Of a DNA stretch of 41,673 nt, positions 34,398 through 41,577 are shown piece after piece. Origin of the DNA: Nitrospirota bacterium (GTDB lineage Bacteria > Nitrospirota > Thermodesulfovibrionia > Thermodesulfovibrionales > UBA6898); contig QKDO01000127.1 of the NCBI GenBank assembly GCA_003252075.1, positions 1-41,673 on the forward strand. The letters are read 5' to 3'. Position numbers and translations under genes: made by a program. How positions within the stretch are numbered: position 1 is the first letter of the stretch; every line of letters starts with the position of its first letter. The notes below the pieces were generated by a model. The model searched no databases. It saw nothing but the letters and a program-made list of their open reading frames with translations, and was not told the origin of the DNA.

Positions 34398-35519
34398 TCA
34401 TTCGAATATAACAAACTTCCTGATCTTTTCGAGCCTCTTCCCCTTTATCCCCAGGTACTCCGGCCCCCTGATCTTCTGCTCCCGCCGCTTCTTCAATATG
34501 CACCGTGCCGTGTCCGGTCCTATTCCAGGCACCTTCAGCAATACCTCTTTGTCTGCCGCATTGATCCGTACCGGGTAGACCTCCGGATGGGCCTCAGCCC
34601 AGAGTTCCTTCGGGTCCTTGTTGAGTCTCAGGTTCCCGTTGCTGTCGAGGGGTATCTCACGGCTGTCGAATCCGTATTTTCTGAGCAGAAAATCAACTTG
34701 GTACAGGCGGTGTTCACGCATGAAACGGCCTTCGGGGCTGCTGAGAAAGCTTTGTTCGCCCGGGATATCCGGGCTACCCAGCCCCTTTTGATATGCCGAA
34801 AAATAGACCCGATGGAACCTGAGGCCTTGGTAAAGGCCGGACATGGACTGTATGATCTCTGCGTCTGTCTCATCAGCGGCACCGACTATGAACTGAGTCG
34901 TGCACTTCACGCGGCTATGCCGCATGCCCCTGCCGGTGAGTTTAGACATGAGCTTCAGCGGCCTGAGGATATCACGGTCATAGTCCTTTTTCCGGGAGAG
35001 AAGTTCGAAGTGGCTTCTGCCCGGCGTTTCTATGTTCAGGGAAACAGCGCTCGCCAGAGAGATGGCCTCCTCGATGGCAGCATCAGATGCCCCGGGGATC
35101 ACCTTCAGGTGAATGTAGCCCCGGAACTCATGCCTGCATCTGAGCAGGCGCGCAACAGCGTTGATCTTTTCCATGGTGCGGTCCGGGGTACTGATGACCG
35201 CTGAACTGAGGAAGAGGCCAAAGACCTTCTTTCTTCTGAGATACTCCATAAAGACCCTGGCCACTTCGTCAGGTGAAAGCGTGCAGCGCGGTACGTTTGT
35301 CCCTGAGCGGAGCGGACAGTATTTGCAGTCATTGGCGCAGGCATTGGAAAGGAGGGTCTTGAAAAGGACCGAATAACCTCCCTGCGGGAGTGCTACCGGA
35401 TAGAGCCATCTGCCGTCCGGTCCTCTTCTGCGGTGCTCATCCCTGCCGGTGCCGCATGCGCAGGCAAGGTCATACTGCGAGTCTTCGGACAGGACATGCA
35501 GTTTTTCGATCGTTTCCAT
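34398..35519 (-). CDS. Radical SAM protein with C-terminal HhH motif (putative DNA modification/repair type)
   Basis: The 373-residue protein has the radical SAM cysteines 61, 65 and 68 (CANDCKYC) and, at the C-terminus, a helix-hairpin-helix LKVPGIGPDTARCIL. This combination matches the TIGR03916 family, named for a presumed role in DNA modification or repair, with a companion TIGR03915 protein in many genomes that is not seen here. The first 40 residues hold three Cys residues. TATAAT lies 12 bases upstream of the ATG. It is placed between HNH and LexA genes, which fits a DNA-related role only by association. Confidence 0.85.
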   Translation of the reverse strand: METIEKLHVLSEDSQYDLACACGTGRDEHRRRGPDGRWLYPVALPQGGYSVLFKTLLSNACANDCKYCPLRSGTNVPRCTLSPDEVARVFMEYLRRKKVFGLFLSSAVISTPDRTMEKINAVARLLRCRHEFRGYIHLKVIPGASDAAIEEAISLASAVSLNIETPGRSHFELLSRKKDYDRDILRPLKLMSKLTGRGMRHSRVKCTTQFIVGAADETDAEIIQSMSGLYQGLRFHRVYFSAYQKGLGSPDIPGEQSFLSSPEGRFMREHRLYQVDFLLRKYGFDSREIPLDSNGNLRLNKDPKELWAEAHPEVYPVRINAADKEVLLKVPGIGPDTARCILKKRREQKIRGPEYLGIKGKRLEKIRKFVIFE

Positions 35520-35832
35520 AAGCCTTTCAGCATTATATCACAGCCAGGGGGCAGGAATCGGGCTGCGGGTGGGGCAGAGACGAAGGGCTGCAGCCATAGG
35601 GTATCTCCCGGGTTTTTCCTGTCCGGGATACGGCGCATTGCGTGATGAACGGAAAAAATTCTCATGTTTCCTGCCTCCTCCTGCCCATGGTGTTCTTTCA
35701 AGCTGCATTATGTACAATAGTCCACACAGACGCAGGGCGGCAGGACGGTTTAGCAATGCCCGATAGGCCGGTCCGGCATGCAGCCTGCAGGAAGAAAAAC
35801 CGATAAACGAAGGGCACAGGGTGGAAAGAATG

Positions 35833-36240
35833 ATGGACAATATCACTACCGGCGGAGACATTGCCGCTTACTGTACAAAATGCAGGCTAATCCTCGAGCA
35901 TGTGGTTGTGGCAATGGTGGGCGGGGCTGTCGCAAAGGTGAAATGCAAGACCTGCGGCAGTACCCACAGGCTCAGGGACGGCAGTTCCACGCGGACGGGA
36001 GGAGCGAAGAAGAAAGGCCCTTCTCCGAAGCCCCTGGTTCCGGCTGAAGCACTCTGGGAGGCTGCGCTCAGGTCGGCGCGCGGCCCGGAGCAGCCCTACG
36101 ACATGACATGTTCTTACCGCGCAGGTGATGTGATCATCCACAGTGTTTTCGGCAGGGGTATTCTGCAGAAGGTCTTTCCCGGGAAATGCTCGGTCCTTTT
36201 CAGGGACAAGGAGAGGCTGCTCGCAACCGCGAACAGATAG
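35833..36240 (+). CDS. Zinc-ribbon-like hypothetical protein
   Basis: The protein of about 135 residues starts at ATG 35833 (35830 is an alternative) with GGAAAG just upstream. An N-terminal metal-binding pair (YCTKC and CKTCGSTHRL) is followed by a basic linker (KKKGPSPKP) and a C-terminal segment YRAGDVIIHSVFGRGILQKVFPGKCSVLFRDKERLLA. The last part resembles the CarD/Tudor-like 'GDxVxHxxFGxGxV' motif found in UvrD-C and CarD proteins that contact RNA polymerase or other partners. It is a small two-domain adaptor of unknown role. It precedes lexA by 113 bases. Confidence 0.6.
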   Translation: MDNITTGGDIAAYCTKCRLILEHVVVAMVGGAVAKVKCKTCGSTHRLRDGSSTRTGGAKKKGPSPKPLVPAEALWEAALRSARGPEQPYDMTCSYRAGDVIIHSVFGRGILQKVFPGKCSVLFRDKERLLATANR

Positions 36241-36317
36241 CCGGCATACCTCCCGGAAGCGGCAATGCCGGTTTTGACGTAATGTCCGGTGGTTGCGGCA
36301 GTTCCAAACCCAGTCCC

Positions 36318-36347
36318 TTGACAGCGAACGAACGTTCGCTATATAAT
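36318..36347 (+). promoter_or_regulatory. Sigma-70-type promoter of lexA
   Basis: An exact TTGACA (36318-36323), an 18-base spacer and an exact TATAAT (36342-36347) are visible. The spacer contains the LexA-type box, so binding of LexA would block the polymerase. The start codon lies only six bases after the -10, which predicts a leaderless transcript. Confidence 0.85.
36325..36338. promoter_or_regulatory. LexA-type SOS box in the lexA promoter
   Basis: CGAACGAACGTTCG matches the Gram-positive-type box CGAAC-R-N-R-Y-GTTCG exactly. It sits between the -35 and -10 elements of lexA, the classic autoregulation position. The match is to the type seen in Bacillus rather than the Escherichia CTGT-N8-ACAG box. 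Confidence 0.85.
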
Positions 36348-36353
36348 CTGATC

Positions 36354-36947
36354 ATGAAGCGGACCGCAGCGGAAGAGAGGCTCAGGAGCAGGATAAAGAA
36401 TCTCTCCGCCTTCTATCACCGAAAGGGCCGTATGCCAAGCTTTTCGGAGATCGGCGAGATATTCGGCCTGAGTTCCAAAAGCTCGGTCCATAAGGTCGTC
36501 GGCAGGCTTGAGGGGATGGGTGCGGTCAGCAGGGACAGCAAGGGCAGGCTCATACCTGGTTCCATAAAGTCCCCGGTCAAGGTCCTCGGGACGGTCGAGG
36601 CCGGCTTCCCGAGCCCTGCCGAGGAGGAGCTTGCCGATACCCTGTCCCTTGACGACCTCCTTATCCAGAACAGGGAGGCCACATTCCTGCTGAAGGTCTC
36701 GGGAGATTCCATGTCAGGTGCAGGCATCCTCCCCGGAGACATGGTCATTGTCGACAAGGGCCAGACCCCGAAAAGCGGCGATATCGTCATCGCAGAGGTC
36801 GACGGCTCATGGACCATGAAGTACCTGAGGAAGCGCGGTGAGAACATCACCCTCATGCCTGCCAATCCCGACTATAAACCCATACGGCCGAAGAGCGAGC
36901 TCAAGATAGCCGGTGTTGTAACGGCAGTGGTGAGGAAATATAAATGA
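36354..36947 (+). CDS. lexA: LexA-like SOS repressor/autopeptidase
   Basis: The ATG at 36354, six bases after TATAAT, gives 197 residues. Residues 1-60 form a winged helix (PSFSEIGEIFGLSSKSSVHKVVGRLEGMG), followed by the cleavage site Ala83-Gly84 (VEAGFPSP) and the S24 peptidase core with Ser119 (VSGDSMSGAGILPGD) and Lys156 (WTMKYLRK). RecA-stimulated self-cleavage would lift repression. The N-terminus is more divergent than in typical LexA. A partial copy of its 3' end lies 0.8 kb downstream. The downstream direction includes dinB, a usual SOS gene. Confidence 0.92.
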   Translation: MKRTAAEERLRSRIKNLSAFYHRKGRMPSFSEIGEIFGLSSKSSVHKVVGRLEGMGAVSRDSKGRLIPGSIKSPVKVLGTVEAGFPSPAEEELADTLSLDDLLIQNREATFLLKVSGDSMSGAGILPGDMVIVDKGQTPKSGDIVIAEVDGSWTMKYLRKRGENITLMPANPDYKPIRPKSELKIAGVVTAVVRKYK

Positions 36948-36989
36948 CCGTTTTTACAGGATTTTCTGCTAAAATGAGATAGATTATGA
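36924..36989 (+). repeat. Direct repeat copy 1 (lexA 3' end and following spacer)
   Basis: It begins in the last codons of lexA (GCAGTGGTGAGGAAATATAA) and runs through GTTTTTACAGG and TTTTCTGCTAAA to the ATG of the 72-codon gene. Copy 2 at 37735-37798 matches it at roughly three-quarters of positions by eye, including the coding part. Confidence 0.7.
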
Positions 36990-37204
36990 TAAAGGATGCC
37001 GAAGCACTTCAGAGGCTTGAAGACTCGCTGATCAGGGGAAGGAAATTGTCGCATCCGCAGGCATTAAGACTTCTCGAAGCGATGTGGCAGGAAGGGGTTG
37101 CGCTTGGCGTCTTGCCTCCTAAAAACCCGCTTGAAGGAATAGAAGTCGACCTCCGGATAGCGCGGATCGTGAACTCATGTTCGAAGAAATCCTCGCAAGA
37201 GTAG
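36986..37204 (+). CDS. Small partner of the nucleotidyltransferase (72 aa)
   Basis: I do not recognise a named family. The protein is helical (EALQRLEDSLIRGRKLSHPQALRLLEAMWQEGVALGVLPP) without Cys or membrane segments. It overlaps the next gene by 28 bases, so the two are co-translated. Paired small helical proteins and minimal nucleotidyltransferases often form toxin-antitoxin or MNT/HEPN-like systems, but this one does not show the RxxxxH HEPN motif and no toxin role can be claimed. It starts right at the end of a repeated spacer that begins in lexA. Confidence 0.6.
   Translation: MIKDAEALQRLEDSLIRGRKLSHPQALRLLEAMWQEGVALGVLPPKNPLEGIEVDLRIARIVNSCSKKSSQE
37171..37182. promoter_or_regulatory. 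Possible second LexA-like box at the nucleotidyltransferase start
   Basis: GAAC-TCAT-GTTC fits the core GAAC-N4-GTTC and overlaps the ATG at 37177. The flanking bases fit the wider consensus less well than those of the lexA box. One chance match in a window of this size is not unlikely. Confidence 0.25.
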
Positions 37205-37644
37205 CTGCCGGGCTTGATCGCCATCGTATCCCGTACATGATCATTGGGGGACAGGCTGTGCTGCTTTACGGCGAACCCCGTCTGACGAGAGATATCGACA
37301 TCACTCTCGGAGTAAACATCGATCGGATAACCGAACTCCTTGCTGTTGTGAAAGAGCTTTCTTTGAAGCCCCTTCCTGAAGACGTCGAAGCCTTTGTGGC
37401 GCAGACGATGGTGCTGCCTGCTGTTGACGAAACAACCGGAATAAGAGTGGACTTTATTTTTTCATTCCTGCCCTATGAAAAAGAGGCGATAGGGAGAGCG
37501 AGAAAGGTGATGATGCTGAATCAGGACATCTGTTTTGCGTCTCCAGAGGATGTCATAAGTCATAAAATCTTTGCGGGAAGGCCACGGGACATGGAAGATG
37601 TAAGGACTATTCTCGTGAAGAATCCCGGTGTCGATATCTCCTAA
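37177..37644 (+). CDS. Nucleotidyltransferase-fold protein (AbiEii/MNT-like), C-terminus frameshifted
   Basis: The 155-residue protein has the pol-beta-type signature: IGGQAVLLYGEPRLTRDIDITL (Gly24-Gly25, Asp39 and Asp41 as metal ligands). It resembles small DUF6036/AbiEii-type nucleotidyltransferases. The frame stops at 37642-37644, but a coherent tail (IRSWLKEFDAASDEKKFVQT...) continues in another frame to a TAG at 37727-37729; removing one base near 37642 joins them, adding about 28 residues. Either a real frameshift or a sequence error has clipped the C-terminal helices. It overlaps the 72-codon partner gene. Confidence 0.7.
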   Translation: MFEEILARVAAGLDRHRIPYMIIGGQAVLLYGEPRLTRDIDITLGVNIDRITELLAVVKELSLKPLPEDVEAFVAQTMVLPAVDETTGIRVDFIFSFLPYEKEAIGRARKVMMLNQDICFASPEDVISHKIFAGRPRDMEDVRTILVKNPGVDIS

Positions 37645-37734
37645 TATACGGAGTTGGTTGAAGGAATTTGACGCTGCATCGGATGAAAAGAAGTTCGTGC
37701 AGACCTTCGATGAGATAGTGAAGGCGTAGCAAGG

Positions 37735-37798
37735 GCAGTGTTGAGAAAATATAAGTAACTGTTTTTAAATGGTTTTCTGCTAAAGCAAGAAACTATGA
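37735..37798 (+). repeat. Direct repeat copy 2 (ghost of a lexA 3' end)
   Basis: It begins GCAGTGTTGAGAAAATATAAGTAA, which translates to AVLRKYK-stop against AVVRKYK-stop in lexA, and continues through GTTTTTAAATGG and TTTTCTGCTAAAG to the start of the TcmP gene. The lexA-like tail has no gene in front of it. The two copies flank the nucleotidyltransferase pair. Confidence 0.7.
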
Positions 37799-38649
37799 CA
37801 ATGCTTGAGAAGTTGCCAATTTTGGAAGATGACGGCCTTATAACACCTGAAGTCGGCGTATGGGCTGAGCGTAAATATCGGCTTGTTTGGAATTATGCCA
37901 AAATGTTTGCAACGTCTACAAAAGCTAAGTGGGATGCTCGGGCATATATAGACCTTTATGCTGGAGCCGGACTATCTAGGATTGAAAATACAAAAACAAT
38001 TGTGCCTGCGTCTCCTTTGTTAGCTATGAACGTTCTTAATAAGTTCGACAAATATATTTTTTGCGAAAATGATGAAGAGAAGATGCAAGCTTTGAAGGCA
38101 AGAGTCAAACGAGATTATCCAGATAGCGCTGTAAGTTTTATTGAAACTGATGTAAACAAAAAAGTTGAAGAGATTATATCAAATATTCCGAGGCATTATA
38201 AGGGGTTTAAAGTTCTCACCTTTTGTTTCATCGATCCTTTCAACCTCAAAAATCTCAAATTTCAGACCATCAGAAAATTAGCGGAGAAGTACATTGATTT
38301 TCTAATTTTGATTCCCTCCGGGATGGATGCCAACAGAAATATTTCGTATTATATTGATGAATCAAATACGGCGGTTGAAGATTTCACTGGCGCATCGCAA
38401 TGGAGATGTGAATGGCGTCTGGCAGAAGCGAAATGGGAGAATTTCGGATTTTTCTTTGCTGATCTTTTTGGCAGACAAATGCGGACTTTAGCTTATTTTT
38501 ACGAGGGGTTGACTGATATGGTGCATGTAAGGTCAATCGAGAAAAACCTCCCTTTGTATCACCTCGCATTTTTCAGCCGGAATGAATTGGGCAGGAAGTT
38601 CTGGAAAGAAGCAAGGAAATACAGCGATGACCAGCTTGATTTGTTGTAA
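37795..38649 (+). CDS. tcmP: Three-Cys-motif partner protein (TcmP-like)
   Basis: The 284-residue protein matches the TcmP group (TIGR04474), named because its genes lie next to Gp37/Gp68 three-Cys-motif genes. Visible features are VWAERKYRLVWNYAKMF, YIDLYAGAGLSRIE and FIDPFNLKNLKFQTI, suggestive of a Rossmann-like (methyltransferase-type) fold, although the reaction is unknown. Its DNA is visibly AT-richer than the neighbouring genes, hinting at transfer. The ATG at 37795 directly follows the repeated spacer; a second ATG at 37801 is possible. The Gp37/Gp68 gene follows after 17 bases. Confidence 0.8.
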   Translation: MTMLEKLPILEDDGLITPEVGVWAERKYRLVWNYAKMFATSTKAKWDARAYIDLYAGAGLSRIENTKTIVPASPLLAMNVLNKFDKYIFCENDEEKMQALKARVKRDYPDSAVSFIETDVNKKVEEIISNIPRHYKGFKVLTFCFIDPFNLKNLKFQTIRKLAEKYIDFLILIPSGMDANRNISYYIDESNTAVEDFTGASQWRCEWRLAEAKWENFGFFFADLFGRQMRTLAYFYEGLTDMVHVRSIEKNLPLYHLAFFSRNELGRKFWKEARKYSDDQLDLL

Positions 38650-38666
38650 CTTTTTGAGGGGAAGGT

Positions 38667-39434
38667 ATGGCACAGCTTTCTAATATAGAGTGGACAGAAG
38701 TTACCTGGAATCCTGCAGTGGGTTGCAGCAAGATTTCCCCTGGTTGCGCGCACTGCTATGCCGAGGTTATGGCCCGGAGACTTCAGGCGATGAGAGTAAA
38801 AGGCTACGAGAACGGTTTCAAGCTTACCTTATTGCCTCATCGCCTTGAAGAACCGCTGAACAGAACCAAGCCGACTGTTTATTTTGTCAATTCCATGAGC
38901 GACTTGTTTCACAGGGATATCCCTGACGATTACATTCGGCAAGTTTTTGACGTGATTCAACGGTCGCCGCGGCATACCTTCCAAGTGCTTACCAAGCGGG
39001 CCGAGCGTATGGCAGAGTTTTTTAAAAACTATCAGCCGCCGCGTAATGCCTGGCTGGGAGTGACCGTTGAAGACAAAAAACACGGCCTTCCTCGTCTCAA
39101 CTGGCTTCGTCGGGTCCCCGCAACTGTTCGCTTCATTTCCGTCGAGCCCCTGCTGGAGGATTTAGGCAGGATGAATCTGGCCGGAATTCATTGGGTAATC
39201 GTCGGCGGCGAATCTGGCCCGAAAGCCAGACCGATGAGAGAGGAATGGGCATTGAAAGTGAAGCAGCAGTGCGAGGAACAGAACGTTGCCTTCTTTTTCA
39301 AACAGTGGGGTGGCTGGGGCGCTGACGGCAAGAAGCGGGCTAAAAAGCACAATGGCCGCTTGCTTGAGGGCAGGACGTGGGATGCCGTGCCTGCCGGATA
39401 TTCATATTGTTCGCTGGCAATTGAGAATGTGTAG
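38667..39434 (+). CDS. Phage Gp37/Gp68-family three-Cys-motif protein (DUF5131)
   Basis: The 255-residue protein opens SNIEWTEVTWNPAVGCSKISPGCAHCYAE, the diagnostic three-cysteine motif (Cys20, Cys27, Cys30), which resembles a radical SAM cluster loop with altered spacing. Other blocks are FVNSMSDLFH, FQVLTKRAERM, WLGVTVED, FISVEPLLED, WVIVGGESGPKARPM and FFFKQWGGW, all typical of the family. The function is not known; phage and mobile-element copies suggest nucleic-acid modification or repair. It is encoded with its TcmP partner. AGGGGAAGG precedes the ATG. Confidence 0.9.
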   Translation: MAQLSNIEWTEVTWNPAVGCSKISPGCAHCYAEVMARRLQAMRVKGYENGFKLTLLPHRLEEPLNRTKPTVYFVNSMSDLFHRDIPDDYIRQVFDVIQRSPRHTFQVLTKRAERMAEFFKNYQPPRNAWLGVTVEDKKHGLPRLNWLRRVPATVRFISVEPLLEDLGRMNLAGIHWVIVGGESGPKARPMREEWALKVKQQCEEQNVAFFFKQWGGWGADGKKRAKKHNGRLLEGRTWDAVPAGYSYCSLAIENV

Positions 39435-39491
39435 GAATCAACTTATGACAATTTCTTAGGTCTCCCCAAGGCAAAAAAACGCATTATCATC

Positions 39492-40805
39492 ATGACTACC
39501 CAACCCTTAACCATTCGTTCCTGGCCGCAGGCCATACTGCATGTCGATGCGGACGCCTTCTTTGCCTCCTGCGAGCAGGCCATACATCCTGAGCTCAGGG
39601 GCAGGCCGGTGATAACCGGGAAAGAGCGGGGCATCGTGGCAGCTGCAAGCTATGAAGCAAAGGCAAAGGGCGTCCAGAGAGGCACAAGGCTTTCTGATGT
39701 CAAAAAGGTCTGCCCTGATGCGGTCATCCTTCCATCAGATTACGAGACATACAGCCTCTTCTCGATGCGGATGTTCGGGATACTCCGGCGCTTTTCGCCT
39801 GATGTTGAGGAATATTCCATTGACGAGGCATTTGTGGACCTTACCGGCCTCAGGAGGAGCTTTCACGGACCGTATGGCATGATAGCCGAAAAGATCCAGT
39901 GCACGATAGAGAAAGAACTCGGCTTTACCGTATCGATCGGCGTGAGCCTCTCGAAGGTGCTGGCAAAGATAGGGTCAAAACATAAAAAGCCCCGCGGGCT
40001 TACTCTCATACCGGGCAGGGAGATCCATTGCTATCTTGAAGACCTTCCGGTGGAAAAGGTTTGGGGCATCGGGCCGAACACTGCGGCCTTCCTGAACAAG
40101 CACGGGGTACGAACAGCCCTTCAGTTTTCCCGGAAGGACGAGACGTTCATCAAAAGACATCTGTCAAAGCCCTACCAGGAGATATGGCATGAGCTCAACG
40201 GCAGGAGTGTGTATCCGGTTGTCACCGAGGCAAAGGACAGCTATCAGTCGATAAGCAAGACCAAGACCTTCACACCCCCTTCTGCGGACGCGGGCTTCAT
40301 CTTTGCCCAGCTGTCAAAGAATCTTGAGAACGCCTGTATCAAGGCGAGGAGATATCAGCTTGCTGCGACCCGGCTCATCGTATTTCTGAGGACGCAGGAG
40401 TTCAGGGATTCCGGCGTAGAGGTAAAGCTGAGCCTCCCGAGCGCCTACCCGATATATCTCATGGGGCCGCTGCGCGAAGCATGTGAGCAGGTCTACCGGA
40501 TGGACAGGCTGTACCGCCAGACGGGCGTAGTGCTTGCCGGGCTCGTACCTGATGACGGGACGCAGTATACGCTTTTCGATGATACGACAAAGATTGAGAA
40601 GATGGCCAGGATCTATGCGGCGGTGGACAGCCTTTCGGGAAAGTACGGCAAGCATACGGTACAGCTTGGATCGAGCCTTCCGACGAAGCTGCAGGCGCAG
40701 CATGAGGGCGACAGGGGGGATGTGCCGTTACGGAAGAGGGAGATGTTCAGAGGGGAGAACAAACGGCAGCGGCTCGGGCTTCCCCTGGTGCATATCAAGG
40801 TGTGA
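39492..40805 (+). CDS. dinB: Y-family DNA polymerase IV (DinB)
   Basis: The 437-residue protein has the catalytic acidic residues Asp19/Asp21 (HVDADAFFASCEQA) and Asp110-Glu111 (YSIDEAFVDLTG), the finger motif AAASYEAKAKGVQRG, the thumb helix-hairpin-helix (VWGIGPNTAAFLNKHG) and a little-finger domain. QYTLF near the C-terminus fits a beta-clamp-binding pentapeptide. It carries out error-prone bypass of DNA lesions. No LexA box was seen directly upstream, so induction may depend on transcription from lexA or another site. It is longer than E. coli DinB (351) because of the C-terminal tail. Confidence 0.93.
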   Translation: MTTQPLTIRSWPQAILHVDADAFFASCEQAIHPELRGRPVITGKERGIVAAASYEAKAKGVQRGTRLSDVKKVCPDAVILPSDYETYSLFSMRMFGILRRFSPDVEEYSIDEAFVDLTGLRRSFHGPYGMIAEKIQCTIEKELGFTVSIGVSLSKVLAKIGSKHKKPRGLTLIPGREIHCYLEDLPVEKVWGIGPNTAAFLNKHGVRTALQFSRKDETFIKRHLSKPYQEIWHELNGRSVYPVVTEAKDSYQSISKTKTFTPPSADAGFIFAQLSKNLENACIKARRYQLAATRLIVFLRTQEFRDSGVEVKLSLPSAYPIYLMGPLREACEQVYRMDRLYRQTGVVLAGLVPDDGTQYTLFDDTTKIEKMARIYAAVDSLSGKYGKHTVQLGSSLPTKLQAQHEGDRGDVPLRKREMFRGENKRQRLGLPLVHIKV

Positions 40806-40996
40806 GCGGTTCAGCGTGAATACGGAAAAGCGTAAACGCGCAAAGGCGAAAAAGCGGGGACGAAACGGCCTGAGACGCTGGTTGAGCGCAGGATCATTCG
40901 GCAACCAATATTGACAACGGGCCCCCAGGGTGCTATACGTGGGATAGGGTCATTTCACATGGCCACATCATCCTGTTGCTACACAAGGAGGCTGCT

Positions 40997-41509
40997 ATGA
41001 AGGCAGTAATCATCAGCGCGGACAATTTCGAAGACTCGGAACTCCTTGTCCCGTACTACCGGTTGCAGGAAGAGGGGATAGAGGTGGATGTTGCCTCGAT
41101 GAAGCCGGGCAGCATCAAAGGAAAGCACGGGTATGAGGTAAACGTGACGAAGGTGCTGAAGGATGTAAATGTTGCAGGTTATGACATCCTCATCCTTCCC
41201 GGGGGCAGGGCGCCGGAGGAAGTGCGAAAAGAGAAGACAGCGCTCGATCTGGCCCGCTCTTTTTTTGAAAAGAACAGGCCCGTTGCTGCGATCTGCCACG
41301 GCGGGCAGACCCTGATCAGCGCAGGCCTGGTAAAAGGCCGCAGGGTGACCTGCTACAAGTCCGTTGTGCCGGAGATGAAAGAGGCCGGGGCCCACTATGA
41401 GGACGCCGAGGTCGTGGTGGATAATAACCTCATAACTTCACGTCAACCCTCTGATCTGCCTGCCTTTATGCGGGAGATAATGAAAAAACTCAAGGGTAAA
41501 AAGAAGTAA
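40997..41509 (+). CDS. DJ-1/PfpI family protein
   Basis: The ATG at 40997 is preceded by AAGGAGG and gives 170 residues. It has Glu12 (FEDSELLVP), the nucleophile-elbow Cys100-His101 (AAICHGGQTLISAG), LILPGGRAPEEVR and SRQPSDLPAFMREIM. Family members include intracellular proteases, glyoxalases and deglycases; the Cys-His pair and length fit the PfpI/YhbO subgroup. It is probably stress-related. A hairpin and T-run after the stop suggest it is monocistronic. Confidence 0.92.
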   Translation: MKAVIISADNFEDSELLVPYYRLQEEGIEVDVASMKPGSIKGKHGYEVNVTKVLKDVNVAGYDILILPGGRAPEEVRKEKTALDLARSFFEKNRPVAAICHGGQTLISAGLVKGRRVTCYKSVVPEMKEAGAHYEDAEVVVDNNLITSRQPSDLPAFMREIMKKLKGKKK

Positions 41510-41537
41510 ATGCACAGAAGCGGTTAATGCGATAAAA

Positions 41538-41577
41538 AATGACCCTTAGGTCCATCAGGGCATTATCCCTTTTTTTC
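41538..41577 (+). terminator. Likely intrinsic terminator after the PfpI-like gene
   Basis: AATG-A-CCCT and AGGGCATT pair (with one bulged base) around a ten-base loop, and a run of seven or eight T residues follows at 41570-41577. It overlaps the stop codon of the convergent peptidase gene. Confidence 0.5.
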
